NCBI RefSeq assembly: GCF_006496635.1
Contig: NZ_CP022958.1
Location: 2,480,001 to 2,544,000, forward strand
Length of the DNA: 64,000 nucleotides
DNA from: Azoarcus sp. DD4
GTDB lineage: Bacteria > Pseudomonadota > Gammaproteobacteria > Burkholderiales > Rhodocyclaceae
Direction of reading: 5' to 3'
Shown here one piece after another: positions 61,143-64,000 of this stretch. Below the pieces are notes generated by a model. That model saw only the letters and a list, made by a program, of their open reading frames with translations, was not told the origin of the DNA and did not search any database. The translations under genes and the position numbers were made by a program. The number at the start of each line of letters is the position of its first letter. Position 1 is the stretch's first letter.

Positions 61143-64000
61143 TCAGGCCTTGACGGCCTCGAGCAGATCCTTCACCGCCTTCACCCGCTGCTTGAGGTCG
61201 GGCAGATTCGCACGGCGGACGAGCTTGTCCGGCCCGGCCATCTTGGTGGTCTTGTCCTTCTGGATCAGGAAGATGACCTTCACCGGGTCGATCGGCGCGT
61301 CCTTGCCGAACTGCACGCTGATCTGCGCCTCGGAGGCGTCGAGCTTCTGCACTCCCCAGCGCTTGACCAGCATGCGCAGGCGGTGGGTTTCGACCAAGGC
61401 CACGGTCTGCGGCGGCAGTTCGCCGAAGCGGTCGATCAGCTCTTCCTGCAGCGCGCGCAGATCGTCGTCGTCCTCGCAGTTGGCCAGGCGTTTGTAGAGG
61501 GTCAGACGTTCCTGCACGTCGGGGCAGTAGTCGGTGGGCAGCAGCGCCGGGGTGTGCAGGTTGATCTCGGACACCACCTCCAGCGGCTGCGACAGGTCCG
61601 GCTCCTTGCCGGCCTGCAGATCCTTCACCGCACGCTTGAGCATCTCGGTGTAGAGCGAGAAGCCGACCTGCTGGATCTCGCCCGACTGGTTCTCGCCCAG
61701 TACCTCGCCGGCGCCGCGGATCTCCAGGTCGTGCATCGCCAGGTAGAAGCCGGAGCCCAGCTCTTCCATCATCGAGATCGCTTCCAGCCGCTTCTGCGCC
61801 TGCGCCGTGGGCTTGGCGTGGGCGTCCGTCAGCAGGTAGGCGTAGGCCTGGTGGTGCGAACGGCCGACGCGGCCGCGCAGCTGGTGCAACTGGGCCAGCC
61901 CGAAGCGGTCGGCGCGGTTGATGACGATGGTGTTGGCGGTGGGGATGTTTATGCCGGTTTCGATGATGGTGGTGCACAGCAGCAGGTTGGCGCGCTGCTG
62001 GGTGAAGTCGCGCATCACGCGTTCGAGCTCGCGCTCCGGCAGCTGGCCGTGGCCGACGACGATGCGCGCTTCCGGCAGCAGTTCGGCCAGCTCGTTGCGC
62101 ACGTTCTCGATGGTGTCGACCTCGTTGTGCAGGAAATACACCTGGCCGCCGCGCTTGAATTCGCGCAGCACCGCCTCGCGCACGATGCCCTTGCTCCAGC
62201 GCTGCACGAAGGTCTTGATCGCGAGGCGCTTCTGCGGCGCGGTGGCGATCACCGAGAACTCGCGCAGCCCCTCCATCGCCAGCCCCAGCGTGCGCGGGAT
62301 GGGCGTGGCGGTCAGCGTCAGGATGTCGACCTCGCTGCGCAGCTGCTTCAAGGCCTCCTTCTGGCGCACGCCGAAACGGTGTTCCTCGTCGATGATGACC
62401 AGCCCGAGCCGCTTGAACAGCACGTCCTTCTGCAGCAGGCGGTGGGTACCGATGATGATGTCGACCTTGCCCTCGCCCAACTGCTTGAGCGCCTCGGCCT
62501 GTTCCTTGGTGGACTTGAAGCGCGATAGCTCGGCGATCTTGATCGGCCAGTCGGCGAAGCGGTCGGCGAAGGTCTGGTAGTGCTGTTCGGCCAGCAGCGT
62601 GGTCGGGCACAGCACCACCACCTGCTTGCCGTCGGCCACCGCGATGAAGGCGGCGCGCAGCGCGACTTCGGTCTTGCCGAAGCCGACGTCGCCGCACACC
62701 AGGCGGTCCATCGGCCGGCCGGATTTCATGTCGCCGACCACCGCGTCGATCGCGGCCTGCTGGTCGGGCGTGGTCTCGAAGCCGAAGGCCTCGGCGAAGG
62801 CTTCGAGGTCGTGCTGCTTGAAGTCGAAGCGGTGGCCGGGGCGGGCGGCGCGCTGGGCGTAGAGCGCCAGCAGCTCGGCGGCGGTGTCGCGCACCTGCAT
62901 CGCCGCTTTCTTCTTGGCCTTTTCCCACTGGCCGGACCCGAGGCGGTGCAGGTCCACCGCTTCCGGGTCGGCGCCGGCGTAGCGGGTGATCACATGCAGT
63001 TGCGACACCGGCACGTAGAGCTTGTCGCCGCCGTTATATTCCAGGTGCAGGAACTCGGTGTCGCCCTCGCCGAGGTTCATGTGGACAAGGCCGAGGTAGC
63101 GGCCGATGCCGTGCGACACATGCACCACCGGGTCGCCGATCTTGAGCTCGGAGAGATCGCGCAGCCAGCCCTCCATCGTCGCCGCCTTCTTTGCCTCGCG
63201 GCGCACGCGGGCGCGGGCGCTGGTGGCGTAGAGCTCGGTTTCGGTGACGATGGCGAGCTGCGCTTCCGGCAGCAGGAAGCCGGCAGCGAGTGGGGCGACG
63301 CCGAGCGCGAAACGGCTGCCGGATTCGAGGAAGCCGGCGAGGTCGGCAGTCGCGTCGGGCTTGAGACCATACTCGGCGAGGTATTCCGCCATGGTCTCGC
63401 GGCGGCCGGGCGAATCGGCGAGCAGCAGGATGCGGCCGTCGAAACCGGCCTGGAAGGCCTTCAGCTTGTGCAGCGGGTCGGTGGCCTTGCGTTCCACCGC
63501 CAGTTCGGGCAGCGCGACGGCGGCGTCCGCCAGCCGGCTGTCGCCGCCGATGGCGAAACGCGGCCTGTCCTTGAGCGCGAGGAAGAAGGCTTCCTCGCCG
63601 AGGAAGAGCTGCTCCGGCGCCACCACCGGCCGGCTGCGGTCGCCCTTCAGCAGGTCGTAGCGCGAGCGGGTGTCGCGCCAGAACTCGCCGATCGCGCCCG
63701 GTACGTCGCGGTGCAGCAGCACCGGCACGTCGACCGGCAGATAGTCGAACAGCGTGGCGGTCTCGTCGAAGAACAGCGGCAGGTAGTACTCGATGCCGGC
63801 CGGCGCGATGCCGTTGGAGACATCCTTGTAGATCGCCGCGCGCGTAGGATCGCCCTCGAAGGTTTCGCGGAAGCGGCTGCGAAAGCGGGTGCGGCCTTTG
63901 TCGTCGAGCGGGAACTCGCGCGCGGGCAGCAGGCGGATTTCCTTGGTGGGGTAGACGGTGCGCTGGGTGTCCGGGTCGAAGGTCTTGATGCTCTCGACCT
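61143..64000 (-). CDS. mfd: Transcription-repair coupling factor Mfd (N-terminus outside window)
   Basis: About 952 C-terminal residues are visible; the frame is open to base 64000 and roughly the first 190-200 residues of a typical 1150-aa Mfd are missing. In order: end of the UvrB-like module, the RNA-polymerase-interacting domain ('IGDPVVHVSHGIGRYLGLVHMNLGEGDTEFLHLEYNGGDKLYVPV'), the RecG-like translocase (Walker A 'GDVGFGKTEVALRAAF', 'DEEHRFGV', 'LTATPIPRT', 'TTIIETGINIPTANTIV') and the C-terminal autoinhibitory domain. It removes stalled RNA polymerase and recruits UvrA. Confidence 0.97.
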   Translation of the reverse strand, partial: VESIKTFDPDTQRTVYPTKEIRLLPAREFPLDDKGRTRFRSRFRETFEGDPTRAAIYKDVSNGIAPAGIEYYLPLFFDETATLFDYLPVDVPVLLHRDVPGAIGEFWRDTRSRYDLLKGDRSRPVVAPEQLFLGEEAFFLALKDRPRFAIGGDSRLADAAVALPELAVERKATDPLHKLKAFQAGFDGRILLLADSPGRRETMAEYLAEYGLKPDATADLAGFLESGSRFALGVAPLAAGFLLPEAQLAIVTETELYATSARARVRREAKKAATMEGWLRDLSELKIGDPVVHVSHGIGRYLGLVHMNLGEGDTEFLHLEYNGGDKLYVPVSQLHVITRYAGADPEAVDLHRLGSGQWEKAKKKAAMQVRDTAAELLALYAQRAARPGHRFDFKQHDLEAFAEAFGFETTPDQQAAIDAVVGDMKSGRPMDRLVCGDVGFGKTEVALRAAFIAVADGKQVVVLCPTTLLAEQHYQTFADRFADWPIKIAELSRFKSTKEQAEALKQLGEGKVDIIIGTHRLLQKDVLFKRLGLVIIDEEHRFGVRQKEALKQLRSEVDILTLTATPIPRTLGLAMEGLREFSVIATAPQKRLAIKTFVQRWSKGIVREAVLREFKRGGQVYFLHNEVDTIENVRNELAELLPEARIVVGHGQLPERELERVMRDFTQQRANLLLCTTIIETGINIPTANTIVINRADRFGLAQLHQLRGRVGRSHHQAYAYLLTDAHAKPTAQAQKRLEAISMMEELGSGFYLAMHDLEIRGAGEVLGENQSGEIQQVGFSLYTEMLKRAVKDLQAGKEPDLSQPLEVVSEINLHTPALLPTDYCPDVQERLTLYKRLANCEDDDDLRALQEELIDRFGELPPQTVALVETHRLRMLVKRWGVQKLDASEAQISVQFGKDAPIDPVKVIFLIQKDKTTKMAGPDKLVRRANLPDLKQRVKAVKDLLEAVKA

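Overview
The window is GC-rich, densely coded DNA. Its gene content (a toluene monooxygenase operon, a Mo-dependent aromatic hydroxylase, minCDE, tex, selD/mnmH, mfd) fits a betaproteobacterial aromatic degrader of the Rhodocyclales type (Thauera, Azoarcus or Aromatoleum-like). That assignment is an inference from gene content and style; I see no rRNA or other decisive marker. I see no CRISPR array, insertion sequence, integrase or phage gene.

Region 1 (1-8.5 kb): a six-gene toluene monooxygenase operon, tmoABCDEF, on the minus strand, with tmoF cut by the window start. Upstream lie a methyl-accepting chemotaxis protein and an OmpR/EnvZ-type two-component pair. An identical 17-bp box precedes both tmoA and the chemoreceptor gene, which suggests one regulator controls toluene oxidation and taxis. 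Region 2 (8.5-14.7 kb): a tripartite RND efflux pump in the order outer-membrane lipoprotein, adaptor, permease. A second repeated box of about 55 bp precedes the outer-membrane gene and the adaptor gene and is probably the target of the adjacent response regulator.

Region 3 (14.9-34.4 kb) is the most unusual part. A GntR/FCD regulator, an acetoacetyl-CoA synthetase and a thiolase lie on the minus strand. Divergent from them is a roughly 15-kb plus-strand gene train: DUF1302 and DUF1329 envelope proteins, a YCF48-like beta-propeller, an MMPL/RND transporter, a universal-stress/hemerythrin fusion, an extradiol dioxygenase, an FAH-family hydrolase, a pyrogallol-transhydroxylase/resorcinol-hydroxylase-like molybdoenzyme (two subunits) and an MFS transporter. 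The molybdoenzyme large subunit carries an N-terminal SCP2-like lipid-binding domain, and its iron-sulfur subunit appears to have lost exactly one [4Fe-4S] cluster. TTATCGATAA-type palindromes sit at the GntR promoter and at both ends of the divergent region. I infer an uncharacterised pathway for a hydrophobic polyhydroxylated aromatic (for example an alkylresorcinol-like compound): uptake, hydroxylation, ring cleavage, C-C hydrolysis, then acetoacetate activation and thiolysis. A second chemoreceptor follows.

Region 4 (36-64 kb) is mostly housekeeping: tRNA-Leu(UAA), an autotransporter, minCDE, a cysteine-less Hsp33 variant, an ArsC/Spx-like protein, tex, a hexose-6-phosphate mutarotase, a Pat-like acyl-CoA synthetase/acetyltransferase, a PAS histidine kinase, a methyltransferase, mnmH and selD (divergent), tesA and an orphan ybbA-like ATPase (divergent), serB and aroG, a small molybdopterin-fold protein with a GGDEF/EAL protein, corA, and mfd, which runs off the right end.
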